DNA from: Sphingomonas sp. Y57
Lineage (GTDB): Bacteria > Pseudomonadota > Alphaproteobacteria > Sphingomonadales > Sphingomonadaceae
Reading direction: 5' to 3'
Length of the DNA stretch: 64,000 nucleotides
Assembly: GCF_001015195.1 (NCBI RefSeq)
Contig: NZ_LDES01000042.1
Coordinates: 62,001-126,000 of the forward strand
The translations under genes were made by a program, and so were the position numbers. The notes under the pieces are model-generated. The model worked only from the letters and a program-made list of their open reading frames with translations. It did not search any database and was not told the origin of the DNA. Below, piece after piece: positions 54,569 through 62,714 of this stretch. Numbering within the stretch: the stretch's first letter is position 1; every line of letters starts with the position of its first letter.

Positions 54569-54597
54569 TTGACATCAAAGAACAAATAGGGAACATT
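54569..54597 (+). promoter_or_regulatory. LexA-type SOS box overlapping a promoter
   Basis: A perfect consensus -35 TTGACA (54569-54574) is followed by GAACAAATAGGGAAC (54580-54594), which is the alphaproteobacterial LexA box GAAC-N7-GAAC, and by a weak -10 around 54591-54597. A bound LexA would cover the spacer and -10. The only gene downstream on this strand is the 75-aa membrane protein at 54684. Confidence 0.75.
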
Positions 54598-54683
54598 CGG
54601 AACAGAACGAGATTTCAGGCGCTTTTCCGGCCCATGCAACCGGGAAGCGATGCGCCGGAATACGGACGACAAAGGACTAGACG

Positions 54684-54911
54684 ATGCTTCAGCTTCTCTC
54701 CTTCGCCCTGTTCTCGGGTGTGTTCATCATCTCGATCGCGGCGATCGCCGCCACGGTCCGTTCGGAGATGCCCTATATCCTGCGCGCGCTGGGCATCGCC
54801 CCCTCTCCCACTCCGCCGCTCGCTCCGGTGGCGGAGCGGCGCTTCCGCGTCATTCGGCAGGTTCAGGATCGGCCGGCGCTGCCGGCGCAGGCGTGGCGCG
54901 CCGCCGCCTGA
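54684..54911 (+). CDS. Small single-pass membrane protein under a LexA box
   Basis: 75 aa. AAAGGA lies 10 nt before the ATG. One hydrophobic helix fills residues about 2-24 (QLLSFALFSGVFIISIAAIA), followed by a Pro-rich segment (IAPSPTPPLAPVAERRF) and a basic tail with five Arg. The promoter carries a GAAC-N7-GAAC box, so the gene is probably induced by DNA damage. The size and topology recall SidA, the SOS-induced division inhibitor of Caulobacter, though no sequence similarity is claimed. The 3' end overlaps the convergent pssA by 62 nt. Function otherwise unknown. Confidence 0.72.
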   Translation: MLQLLSFALFSGVFIISIAAIAATVRSEMPYILRALGIAPSPTPPLAPVAERRFRVIRQVQDRPALPAQAWRAAA

Positions 54912-55713
54912 CGCGGCGGTAGGACGCCGCGCTGAATGGCACGGTCGCCAGATAGCCGAGCATGAAGACGCTTAGCGTGTGCCAGGGCGCGTTGAACAGG
55001 GCGGCCCCGAGCATCGCCACCAGCAGCAGCGCCGGCAGCCGCCAGGCACGGGAGATATGGACCGACGACCAGCTGTAGGTGGCAATGTCTGAGATCATCA
55101 GGCAGCCGACCAGCGCGGCCCATCCGCAGATGAAATAGGGATCGCGGAACCACCACAGGTCGCTCCACAGCCACATCGCCACCGGTACCAGCATCAACCC
55201 CGCGCCAAGCGGAGCCGGGACACCGGTCAGGAAGCCCGCCGCCTTGCGGGGATGCTCCGCGGTATCGATCGAGGCGTTGAAGCGAGCGAGCCGCAGCGCC
55301 GCGCAGACCGCATAGCCGAGCGCGAAGATCCAGCCGAAGCGCGGGATCTCGTTCAAGGACCAGAGGAACATGATGATGGCGGGCGAGACGCCGAAGGCGA
55401 TCACGTCCGACAGCGAATCGAGTTCGGCGCCGAAGCGGCTTTCGCCTTTCAGCAGCCGCGCGATCCGCCCGTCGAGGCCATCGAGCACGCCGGCAATGGC
55501 AATCGCGATCAGCGCCTTCTCCCAGTCCCCGGCAATTGCGAAGCGCACGCCGGTCAGGCCGGAGCACAGCGCCAGCGCCGTCACCGCGTTGGGAGCAACC
55601 GCACGCGCGGGGATACCGCGGCGGATATTCTGACGGCGTCCGCGCATCAGGCGATCGACGTCCGGAACAAGGGCATAACAGGCATCGTCCGACGCATCAT
55701 TGCGCGGCGCCAA
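54850..55713 (-). CDS. pssA: CDP-diacylglycerol-serine O-phosphatidyltransferase
   Basis: 287 aa, membrane protein. The CDP-alcohol phosphotransferase motif D-G-x2-A-R-x8-G-x3-D-x3-D is complete, from D81 to D103 ([15 protein letters not shown] then AELDSLSD). It makes phosphatidylserine from CDP-diacylglycerol and serine. Its start lies 17 nt inside the end of psd; shorter starts are possible. Psd acts next in the pathway, so the pair makes phosphatidylethanolamine. Confidence 0.94.
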   Translation of the reverse strand: MAPRNDASDDACYALVPDVDRLMRGRRQNIRRGIPARAVAPNAVTALALCSGLTGVRFAIAGDWEKALIAIAIAGVLDGLDGRIARLLKGESRFGAELDSLSDVIAFGVSPAIIMFLWSLNEIPRFGWIFALGYAVCAALRLARFNASIDTAEHPRKAAGFLTGVPAPLGAGLMLVPVAMWLWSDLWWFRDPYFICGWAALVGCLMISDIATYSWSSVHISRAWRLPALLLVAMLGAALFNAPWHTLSVFMLGYLATVPFSAASYRRVRRRRATPAPAAPADPEPAE

Positions 55714-56431
55714 TGCTGCGGTCGGCCTCGCCGAGCCTCGCGATCACCGTTTCCCCGGCGATGGTCCGCTGCCCCAGCGCCACGCGATGGCCGGTGCCGG
55801 CGGGCAGATAGACATCGACCCGGCTGCCGAAGCGGATCAGGCCGACGCGCTGACCGAGACCGACGACGTCGCCGACCTTCACGAAAGGCACGATGCGGCG
55901 GGCGACGAGCCCCGCAATCTGGGTGAAGCCGATGCGGGTGCCGTCCGCGCCCTCGACCAGGAAATGCTGCCGCTCATTCTCCTCGCTCGCCTTGTCAAGG
56001 TCGGCGTTGAGGAAGCGGCCGGCGATATAGGCAATACGCTTGATCGTGCCCGGAATGGGCGTCCGGTTGATGTGGACGTCGAACACCGACATGAAGATCG
56101 ACACACGGGTCATCGGCGCATCGCCGAGCCCGTCCTCGCCGGCCAGCTCGCGCGGCGGCGGCACGGTGGTGATCATCGTCACCAGCCCGTCCGCGGGCGC
56201 GATCACCAGCCCTTCGCCGGGCGGGGTGCTGCGGACGGGATCGCGGAAGAAGGCGGCCACCCAGACGGTGATGCCGGCCATCGGCCAGGCAAGCGTCTCC
56301 CACGCCAGCAGCGCGAAGATCAGGCAGATCACTGCCGAGAGCAGGACGAATTTACGGCCTTCGGGATGGACGCTGGGCCAGCGCCATTTGACGGAAGTTG
56401 TTCCGATGTCGGGTTTGTCGAGGGATGTCAT
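55697..56431 (-). CDS. psd: Phosphatidylserine decarboxylase (short type)
   Basis: 244 aa from the ATG at 56431; longer frames upstream have no family match. Two N-terminal hydrophobic helices ([18 protein letters not shown]) are followed by the catalytic domain with [14 protein letters not shown]. Near the C-terminus is [11 protein letters not shown], where the G-S bond is cut by the protein itself to form the pyruvoyl group. It decarboxylates phosphatidylserine. It forms an overlapping pair with pssA. Confidence 0.94.
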   Translation of the reverse strand: MTSLDKPDIGTTSVKWRWPSVHPEGRKFVLLSAVICLIFALLAWETLAWPMAGITVWVAAFFRDPVRSTPPGEGLVIAPADGLVTMITTVPPPRELAGEDGLGDAPMTRVSIFMSVFDVHINRTPIPGTIKRIAYIAGRFLNADLDKASEENERQHFLVEGADGTRIGFTQIAGLVARRIVPFVKVGDVVGLGQRVGLIRFGSRVDVYLPAGTGHRVALGQRTIAGETVIARLGEADRSIGAAQ

Positions 56432-56531
56432 CGCTGCAGTGTAGGGATGCCGGATGGGGCTGACAATCATCCCCGCCACCTTCCGGTTCCGCTTTTCCGC
56501 CCGCCCTTGCTAATAATTGGGCCGCCGATGG

Positions 56532-56560
56532 TTGATCCTGCCGGTTTGCTGGCATAGGGA
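56532..56560 (+). promoter_or_regulatory. Putative icd promoter
   Basis: TTGATC (56532-56537) and TAGGGA (56555-56560) with a 17-nt spacer lie 34 nt before the icd start. The match is moderate and similar in type to the rpsB promoter. Confidence 0.4.
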
Positions 56561-56594
56561 CGGCCGGAACTTTCCTCCCCGGAGATAGAAAAGC

Positions 56595-57815
56595 ATGGCG
56601 AAGATCAAGGTGAAAACTCCCGTCGTCGAGCTCGACGGCGATGAAATGACGCGGATCATCTGGCAGTGGATTCGCGAGCGCCTGATCCTTCCCTATCTCG
56701 ACATCGGCCTGGAATATTACGACCTCTCCGTCGAGAAGCGCGACGAAACCAACGATCAGATCACGATCGACAGCGCCAAGGCGATCCAGAAGTACGGCGT
56801 CGGCGTGAAGTGCGCCACGATCACCCCCGACGAAGCCCGCGTCGAGGAATTCAACCTCAAGAAGATGTGGAAATCGCCGAACGGCACCATCCGCAACATC
56901 CTGGGCGGCGTTGTGTTCCGCGAGCCGATCGTGATCAAGAACGTCCCCCGGCTGGTGCCAGGCTGGACCGATCCGATCGTTGTCGGCCGCCACGCCTTCG
57001 GCGACCAGTATCGCGCCACCGATTTCCTCGTCCCCGGCCCCGGCAAGCTCCGCATGGTCTGGGAAGGCGACAACGGCGAGACCATCGAGCATGAGGTCTT
57101 CCAGTATCCGTCGGCCGGCGTCGCGATGGGCATGTACAATCTCGACGAGTCGATCCGCGACTTCGCCCGCGCCAGCATGAACTATGCGGTCGACCGCGGA
57201 TGGCCGCTCTACCTCTCGACCAAGAACACCATCCTCAAGGCCTATGACGGCCGCTTCAAGGATCTGTTCCAGGAGGTGTTCGACGCCGAGTTCGCCGAGC
57301 AGTTCAAGGCGCGCAACATCGTCTACGAACATCGCCTGATCGACGACATGGTCGCCTCGGCGCTCAAGTGGAGCGGCAAGTTCGTTTGGGCCTGCAAGAA
57401 TTATGACGGCGACGTCCAGTCCGACACCGTCGCGCAGGGCTTCGGTTCGCTCGGCCTGATGACCTCGGTTTTGATGTCGCCGGACGGCAAAACGATCGAG
57501 GCCGAGGCGGCACACGGCACCGTCACCCGCCACTATCGCATGCACCAGGCGGGCAAGGCGACCTCGACCAACCCGATCGCCTCGATCTTCGCCTGGACGC
57601 AGGGCCTGCAGTTCCGCGGCAAGTTCGACGGCACTCCCGACGTGGTCAAGTTCGCAGAGACGCTCGAGCGCGTCTGCATCGAGACCGTCGAGAAGGGCGG
57701 CATGACCAAGGACCTCGCGATCCTGATCGGGCCGGATCAACCCTGGATGACCACCGAGCAGTTCTTCGAGCAGATCCGCGTCAACCTCGAAGCAGAGATG
57801 GCGAACTGGAAGTAA
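56595..57815 (+). CDS. icd: NADP-dependent isocitrate dehydrogenase (eukaryote-like homodimeric type)
   Basis: 406 aa. It begins [20 protein letters not shown], with [19 protein letters not shown] for substrate binding, [20 protein letters not shown] with metal-ligand Asp, and [14 protein letters not shown] for NADP. This is the type II subfamily of mitochondria and alphaproteobacteria, unlike E. coli Icd. It makes 2-oxoglutarate in the citric acid cycle. GGAG lies 10 nt before the ATG, and a strong terminator follows. Confidence 0.98.
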   Translation: MAKIKVKTPVVELDGDEMTRIIWQWIRERLILPYLDIGLEYYDLSVEKRDETNDQITIDSAKAIQKYGVGVKCATITPDEARVEEFNLKKMWKSPNGTIRNILGGVVFREPIVIKNVPRLVPGWTDPIVVGRHAFGDQYRATDFLVPGPGKLRMVWEGDNGETIEHEVFQYPSAGVAMGMYNLDESIRDFARASMNYAVDRGWPLYLSTKNTILKAYDGRFKDLFQEVFDAEFAEQFKARNIVYEHRLIDDMVASALKWSGKFVWACKNYDGDVQSDTVAQGFGSLGLMTSVLMSPDGKTIEAEAAHGTVTRHYRMHQAGKATSTNPIASIFAWTQGLQFRGKFDGTPDVVKFAETLERVCIETVEKGGMTKDLAILIGPDQPWMTTEQFFEQIRVNLEAEMANWK

Positions 57816-57837
57816 GTTCCAGCACTTTCGAAGATAG

Positions 57838-57870
57838 AGGCGTCATTCCATTGGAATGGCGCCTTTTTCT
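57838..57870 (+). terminator. Rho-independent terminator after icd
   Basis: AGGCGTCATTCC (57838-57849) pairs with GGAATGGCGCCT (57853-57864) over 12 positions with one G-U, with loop ATT, followed by TTTTTC. It starts 22 nt after the icd stop. Confidence 0.92.
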
Positions 57871-57877
57871 TTATCAT

Positions 57878-59083
57878 CTATACATTAATTGCCGGCGATC
57901 GGACATGCTCGCGGCGGATACCCAGTCCCAGGACCCGCGCCGGTATGCGCTGGAGCCGCGGGCAGCGCCCGAGCATTCGGAGCGCCAGCGGCGCCTCCGT
58001 CTGCACGGTCGCGTCCAGTGTCGGACCAAGCACGCCGGTGTGGACGATGCGCTGGAGGGCCTGGATCGTCCGGACCGGCAGCATCCGCCGCGCCTGGACC
58101 TTGCCGAGCAGGCCGTCGATCGGCCCACCCTGTGCCAGCGGAGCGGCGAGGATGTTCGCTGCCGCAACCGCGTCCTGGATAGCCAGGTTGATTCCTACCC
58201 CGCCTACCGGCGACATCGCATGCGCGGCATCGCCGATCGCCAACAAGCCTGGCCGGTGCCAGCGGATCAGCCGGTCGAGCGAAACCGACAGCAGCTTGAC
58301 ATCGTCCCACGTCCCGATCGCGTCGAGATGTTCCGCAATCTCCGGCACCGCCGACGCAACTCGCGTCCGGAACGCGCCGAGCCCCTCGGCGCGGATGCGG
58401 TCGGCGCCACCCTTGGCGAAGACGAAGGCGCACTGCCAATAATCGCTTCGGTCGATCATCGCGATCACCGTGCCAGGCGCGAAGCGGCCCATCGTCTCGT
58501 TGTGCGACGTGCGCGGCTTGGGCACCCGGAACCAGAAGACATCGATCGGCGCGCCGAGATCCTTGCGGGGGAGCCCCGCCGCCTCGCGCAGGATCGAGCC
58601 GCGCCCGTCGGCGGCGATCACCAGATCGGCGGAGATCGTCTCGCCGTCGGCGAGGCGCACGCCGTCCACCCGCCCCCCGGCCGTCTCGGTTAGCCCGACG
58701 ACCTCGCTCTCCATGCGCAGCGCGAAGGCCGGCCAGCGGCTCGCCGCGTCGCGCACGAAGTCGAGGAAATGCCATTGCGGCATCATCATCATGAATTTGT
58801 GGCGGACCGGAAGATGGGTGAGATCGGCCACCCGATAGCGCCGCCCGCCGACCGATGCCGAGATATCCGTGACCCTGTCGTGCGTACGCGCCAAGAGGGC
58901 TTCGGCAAGCCCAAGTTCGTCGAACAGTTCGATCGTCGAGGGATGAACGGTATCGCCGCGGAAATCGCGCAGGAAGTCAGCATGCTTTTCGATGACCAGC
59001 GTTTCAACGCCTGCCCGTGCGAATAGCAGGCCGGCCATCATTCCGGCGGGACCTCCGCCCGCTACGACCAGCCTGCTTGCCAT
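57878..59083 (-). CDS. FAD-dependent aromatic-ring monooxygenase (UbiH/PHBH family)
   Basis: 401 aa from the ATG at 59083. The FAD GxGxxG motif reads VVAGGGPAGMMAGLLFARAG (6-25), the DG motif is in LVIAADGRGSILREA, and the GD motif is in LLAIGDAAHAMSPVGGVGIN. The family hydroxylates aromatic or quinone substrates with NAD(P)H and oxygen. It lies 11 nt after the CPA2 antiporter on the same strand, so they may share an mRNA. The substrate is unknown; similar proteins are often listed only as FAD-dependent oxidoreductases. Confidence 0.87.
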   Translation of the reverse strand: MASRLVVAGGGPAGMMAGLLFARAGVETLVIEKHADFLRDFRGDTVHPSTIELFDELGLAEALLARTHDRVTDISASVGGRRYRVADLTHLPVRHKFMMMMPQWHFLDFVRDAASRWPAFALRMESEVVGLTETAGGRVDGVRLADGETISADLVIAADGRGSILREAAGLPRKDLGAPIDVFWFRVPKPRTSHNETMGRFAPGTVIAMIDRSDYWQCAFVFAKGGADRIRAEGLGAFRTRVASAVPEIAEHLDAIGTWDDVKLLSVSLDRLIRWHRPGLLAIGDAAHAMSPVGGVGINLAIQDAVAAANILAAPLAQGGPIDGLLGKVQARRMLPVRTIQALQRIVHTGVLGPTLDATVQTEAPLALRMLGRCPRLQRIPARVLGLGIRREHVRSPAINV

Positions 59084-59094
59084 TGCTCCCCCGC

Positions 59095-60720
59095 TCAGCG
59101 CGGCCTGAAAGCATATTCTACCATGGATCGAGCGATTTCGCGCTCGCCCGTGACCGCTATGTCGGCGCCCATTTTCGAGAAATGCTCGACTTCGGCGTCG
59201 TCCTGCGCCCGGGCAATAATCCGAAGCGCCGGATGGGCCTTGCGGGCGCGCTCGACGATCTGGCCGGCCTCGAAGCCCTCCGCGATGGCGACACAGAGCA
59301 GCCGCGCCTGGTCGAGCCGCGCCTGGTCGAGCGAGTCCGGCTCGCAGGCATTGCCGATCAGCACGGTTGCATTCGGATGGTCGGGCAGACCGGTCGCATC
59401 CGGCTGGGCCTCGATGATCGTCACCCGCTCGCCGGCCTCGAGCAGCTTGTGCCCGACCAGTGAGCCGACCCGGCCATAGCCGATCAACACCACATGCCCG
59501 CGCGGCGATGGTGACGGGGTCTCGGCCTCCTCGGCCGCCTTCTCGGGCAGCCATCTGCGGCCATAGCGTCCCACGATCGCAAAAATCAGCGGGTTGAGCA
59601 GGATCGAGATGATCGCGCCGGCAAGGATCAGGTCGCGCGCCACGGCCGGGATCAGTTCCAGCTCATGCCCCATCGTCACCAGGATGAACGAGAACTCGCC
59701 GATCTGTGCGAGACTGGCAGCGATGGTGAGGGCGGTCGCGGCCGAATGCCGGAACGCCATCACGATCGCCAGCGCCGCGACCGACTTCCCGACGATGATG
59801 ATCGCGACGGTGCCAAGCAGCGGAAGCGGCTCGTCGGTCACGACATGCGGGTTGAACAACATGCCGACCGACACGAAGAACAGCACCGCGAAGGCGTCAC
59901 GCAACGGCAGCGTCTCATTGGCCGCCCGCTGGCTGAGCGGCGATTCGGCGAGGATCATCCCCGCGAAGAAGGCGCCGAGCGCGAAGGACACGCCGAACAG
60001 CATCGCCGCGCCGAAGGCAACCCCCAACGCGATGGCGAGAACCGCGAGCCGGAACAGTTCGCGAGAGCCGGTATGGGCGACATAGTGCAGCGCCCGAGGG
60101 ATCAGCCGCCGGCCGACGATCATCATGAAAGCGATGAAGGCGATGACCTTCCCGACCGTGAGCGCGAGGATCGAGCCGATCGCGCTGCCGCCGGTTCCGC
60201 CCTGCGCCAGCGCTGGCAGCAGCACCAGCGCCAGGACCATCGCCAGATCCTCGACGATCAGCCATCCCACCGCGATCTTGCCGCGTTCGGTGTCCAGGAT
60301 CTTGCGTTCCTGCAGCGCGCGGAGCAGCACGACCGTGCTCGCGACCGACAGTGCCAGGCCAAAGACGATACCCCCCGCCAGGCTCCAGCCCAGCAGCGCC
60401 GCAAGGCCCATGCCCATCAGCGTGGCCACCGCGATTTGCGTAACGGCGCCGGGGATCGCGATCTTGCGCACGGCCATCAGGTCGCGCACCGAGAAGTGCA
60501 GACCGACACCGAACATCAGCAGGATGACGCCCAGTTCGGCCAGCTCGTTCGCAAGATGCTGATCCGCGACATAGCCCGGCGTGAAGGGGCCTGCCGCGAC
60601 GCCGGCCATCAGATAGCCGACCAGGGGTGGGATGCGAAGCCGTTGGGCGACCGCGCCGAAGATGAAAGCCAGCGTGAGGCCGCCGACGATGGTTGCGATG
60701 AGCGGTGTCGCGTGGGGCAC
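59095..60720 (-). CDS. CPA2-family cation:proton antiporter with TrkA-N domain (YbaL-like)
   Basis: 541 aa. About 12 hydrophobic helices cover residues 1-390 (PLVGYLMAGVAAGPFTPG, ELGVILLMFGVGLHFSVRDL, GWLIVEDLAMVLALVLLP). The RCK/TrkA-N nucleotide-binding domain begins GHVVLIGYGRVGSLVGHKLL and ends near residue 520. It resembles YbaL/KefB-type potassium efflux antiporters. It is divergent from a second antiporter of the same superfamily with 125 nt between starts. Confidence 0.92.
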   Translation of the reverse strand: MPHATPLIATIVGGLTLAFIFGAVAQRLRIPPLVGYLMAGVAAGPFTPGYVADQHLANELAELGVILLMFGVGLHFSVRDLMAVRKIAIPGAVTQIAVATLMGMGLAALLGWSLAGGIVFGLALSVASTVVLLRALQERKILDTERGKIAVGWLIVEDLAMVLALVLLPALAQGGTGGSAIGSILALTVGKVIAFIAFMMIVGRRLIPRALHYVAHTGSRELFRLAVLAIALGVAFGAAMLFGVSFALGAFFAGMILAESPLSQRAANETLPLRDAFAVLFFVSVGMLFNPHVVTDEPLPLLGTVAIIIVGKSVAALAIVMAFRHSAATALTIAASLAQIGEFSFILVTMGHELELIPAVARDLILAGAIISILLNPLIFAIVGRYGRRWLPEKAAEEAETPSPSPRGHVVLIGYGRVGSLVGHKLLEAGERVTIIEAQPDATGLPDHPNATVLIGNACEPDSLDQARLDQARLLCVAIAEGFEAGQIVERARKAHPALRIIARAQDDAEVEHFSKMGADIAVTGEREIARSMVEYAFRPR

Positions 60721-60790
60721 GCGGCGGGATCTCCCTTCCTACGAAATGAGCGTCGTCCACGTTTAATGAGGGACTCGGGCATTCGAGGAA

Positions 60791-60802
60791 AGGAAATTTC
60801 CT
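60791..60802. promoter_or_regulatory. Perfect palindrome between the two antiporter genes
   Basis: AGGAAATTTCCT is a 12-bp perfect palindrome between the divergent starts at 60720 and 60846. It could be an operator shared by both genes; no known regulator is implied. Confidence 0.4.
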
Positions 60803-60845
60803 CCGAGGGTTGTTCAGACTGACCACAATCCGCAATGATCGACGG

Positions 60846-62630
60846 ATGGCATTACCCATTCATTCCGCGGCTTTCAGCGATTCGCTCGTCGTCCTGGGCG
60901 CTGCCGGCCTCGTCATCCCCGCATTCGCCCGCTTCCGCATCACCCCGGTCATCGGCTTCATCCTGGTGGGCATGCTGGTCGGTCCGAACGGGCTCGGCCG
61001 GCTGGTCGACGAGGTCCCATGGCTCTATCATGTGACCATCGGAAATCCGCGATCGATCGAGCCCTTTGCCGAGTTCGGCATCGTCCTGCTGTTGTTCTCG
61101 ATCGGGTTGGAGCTGAGCTTCAAGCGGCTCTGGGGCATGCGACGGACGGTGTTCGGCCTTGGCTCCTCGAAGCTGGCCCTGTCGGCGCTGCTGATCGGCG
61201 GTGGTCTCTGGCTGTTCGGCCAGACGCCGAACGGCGCGCTGGGCCTGGGCCTGGCCCTGGCCCTGTCCTCCACCGCGCTGGTCCTGCCCATGGTCGGAAC
61301 GAGCGGCGCGGTCGGCCAGCGTGCCTTCGGCATCCTCCTCCTCGAGGACCTCGCGCTGGTGCCGATCGTGTTCATCCTGGGCGCGATGGCACCTTATGGA
61401 GAAACCGAAGGATGGGACGGGCTGCTGTTCACGGTCGCGTCCGGCATCGGGGTAATCGTGCTGATGATGGTCGGCGGGCGACTGATCCTGCCCCGCCTGT
61501 TCGCGCAGGCCGCCCGCGCCAAGAATCCGGAGCTGTTCCTGTCCGCCAGTCTGCTCGTCGTCATCCTCGCCAGCATAGCGACCACGGCCGTAGGCCTGTC
61601 GCCCATCGTAGGCGCGCTGGTTGCGGGCCTGCTGATCGCCGAGACCGACTATCACGCGGAAGTCGACCTCGTCACCGCGCCGTTCAAGGGCTTGGCACTC
61701 GGCATCTTCCTGATCACGGTCGGCATGTCGGTCGATCCGCTGATGATCCTCGAAAACTGGGACAGCGTCGCACTGGCCGTCGTGGCGATCGTCGCGAGCA
61801 AGGCGCTGGTCACGGCCCTTCTGTTGCGCTTCTGGGGTGCCAAGCGAGCGGTCGCCGCCGAGACCGGCCTGTTGATGTCCTCGCCGTCCGAAACCACGCT
61901 GATCGTTCTCGCCACGGCAGCGCAAGCCCGGCTCATCGATCCCGGCACCGCCGGCTTCTGGCAGGTGGTGACCGCGATCGGGCTGACGATCACGCCTATC
62001 CTCGCCAAGGTCGGGCACGACATCGCCCGCCGGGTGGACGAACGCGAGACCGCCGCCGACCCTGACCTGTCGAACAGGATCGAGGCGCGCGCGATCATCG
62101 CCGGCTTCGGCCGTGTCGGGCGGCTCGTGGCCCAGATGCTCGACGCGCACAACAAGCCCTATATCGCCGTCGATGCCGATATCGACACGGTAATCGCCGC
62201 CCGTCGGCGCGGTTACAAGGCGATGTTCGGGGATGTCGCCAAGCCCGGCATGCTCGACCATCTCGACCTGTCGCGATCGACCGCTCTGATCCTGACGATG
62301 GACGATCCGGTGCAGGTCGTCCGCATCACGCGGCTGGCCCGGGAGAATTATCCGGAACTGACGATCGTCGCTCGCGCCCGCGATCCCAACCATGCGGCGG
62401 AGCTCTACCGTGCCGGCGCCACCGATGCGGTGCCGGAAACCCTCGAGTCCTCGCTGCAGCTGTCGGAAGCGGTGCTGGTCGACCTCGCCGTGCCGATGGG
62501 ACCAGTGATCGCCTCGATCCACGAAAAGCGAGCCGAACTGCGGGCCAAGATCATGGAACTCGGCCAGATCGATCGCGAACCGGCTTTTGGCCGCCGCCGC
62601 CTGCGCGACGCAATCCCCCAGCAGGATTAG
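60846..62630 (+). CDS. CPA2-family cation:proton antiporter with TrkA-N domain (KefB/RosB-like)
   Basis: 594 aa from the ATG at 60846; no strong ribosome binding site is seen, and a TTG at 60810 is the alternative. Helices cover residues 1-400 (PVIGFILVGMLVGPNGLG, FGIVLLLFSIGLELSFKRL, LLLEDLALVPIVFILGAM). The TrkA-N domain begins RAIIAGFGRVGRLVAQML, followed by DVAKPGMLDHLDLSRSTALI. It differs in sequence from the neighbouring YbaL-like protein, so it is not a recent duplicate. Likely potassium or sodium efflux in exchange for protons. Confidence 0.92.
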   Translation: MALPIHSAAFSDSLVVLGAAGLVIPAFARFRITPVIGFILVGMLVGPNGLGRLVDEVPWLYHVTIGNPRSIEPFAEFGIVLLLFSIGLELSFKRLWGMRRTVFGLGSSKLALSALLIGGGLWLFGQTPNGALGLGLALALSSTALVLPMVGTSGAVGQRAFGILLLEDLALVPIVFILGAMAPYGETEGWDGLLFTVASGIGVIVLMMVGGRLILPRLFAQAARAKNPELFLSASLLVVILASIATTAVGLSPIVGALVAGLLIAETDYHAEVDLVTAPFKGLALGIFLITVGMSVDPLMILENWDSVALAVVAIVASKALVTALLLRFWGAKRAVAAETGLLMSSPSETTLIVLATAAQARLIDPGTAGFWQVVTAIGLTITPILAKVGHDIARRVDERETAADPDLSNRIEARAIIAGFGRVGRLVAQMLDAHNKPYIAVDADIDTVIAARRRGYKAMFGDVAKPGMLDHLDLSRSTALILTMDDPVQVVRITRLARENYPELTIVARARDPNHAAELYRAGATDAVPETLESSLQLSEAVLVDLAVPMGPVIASIHEKRAELRAKIMELGQIDREPAFGRRRLRDAIPQQD

Positions 62631-62714
62631 ATTCGGACCCGCACCCATCGCGCTGTTGCAGCGGAGGCGGTGGGGGGATAATCCCTCCTGGGGGTGTTCC
62701 TTTCGGGGAGCCAG

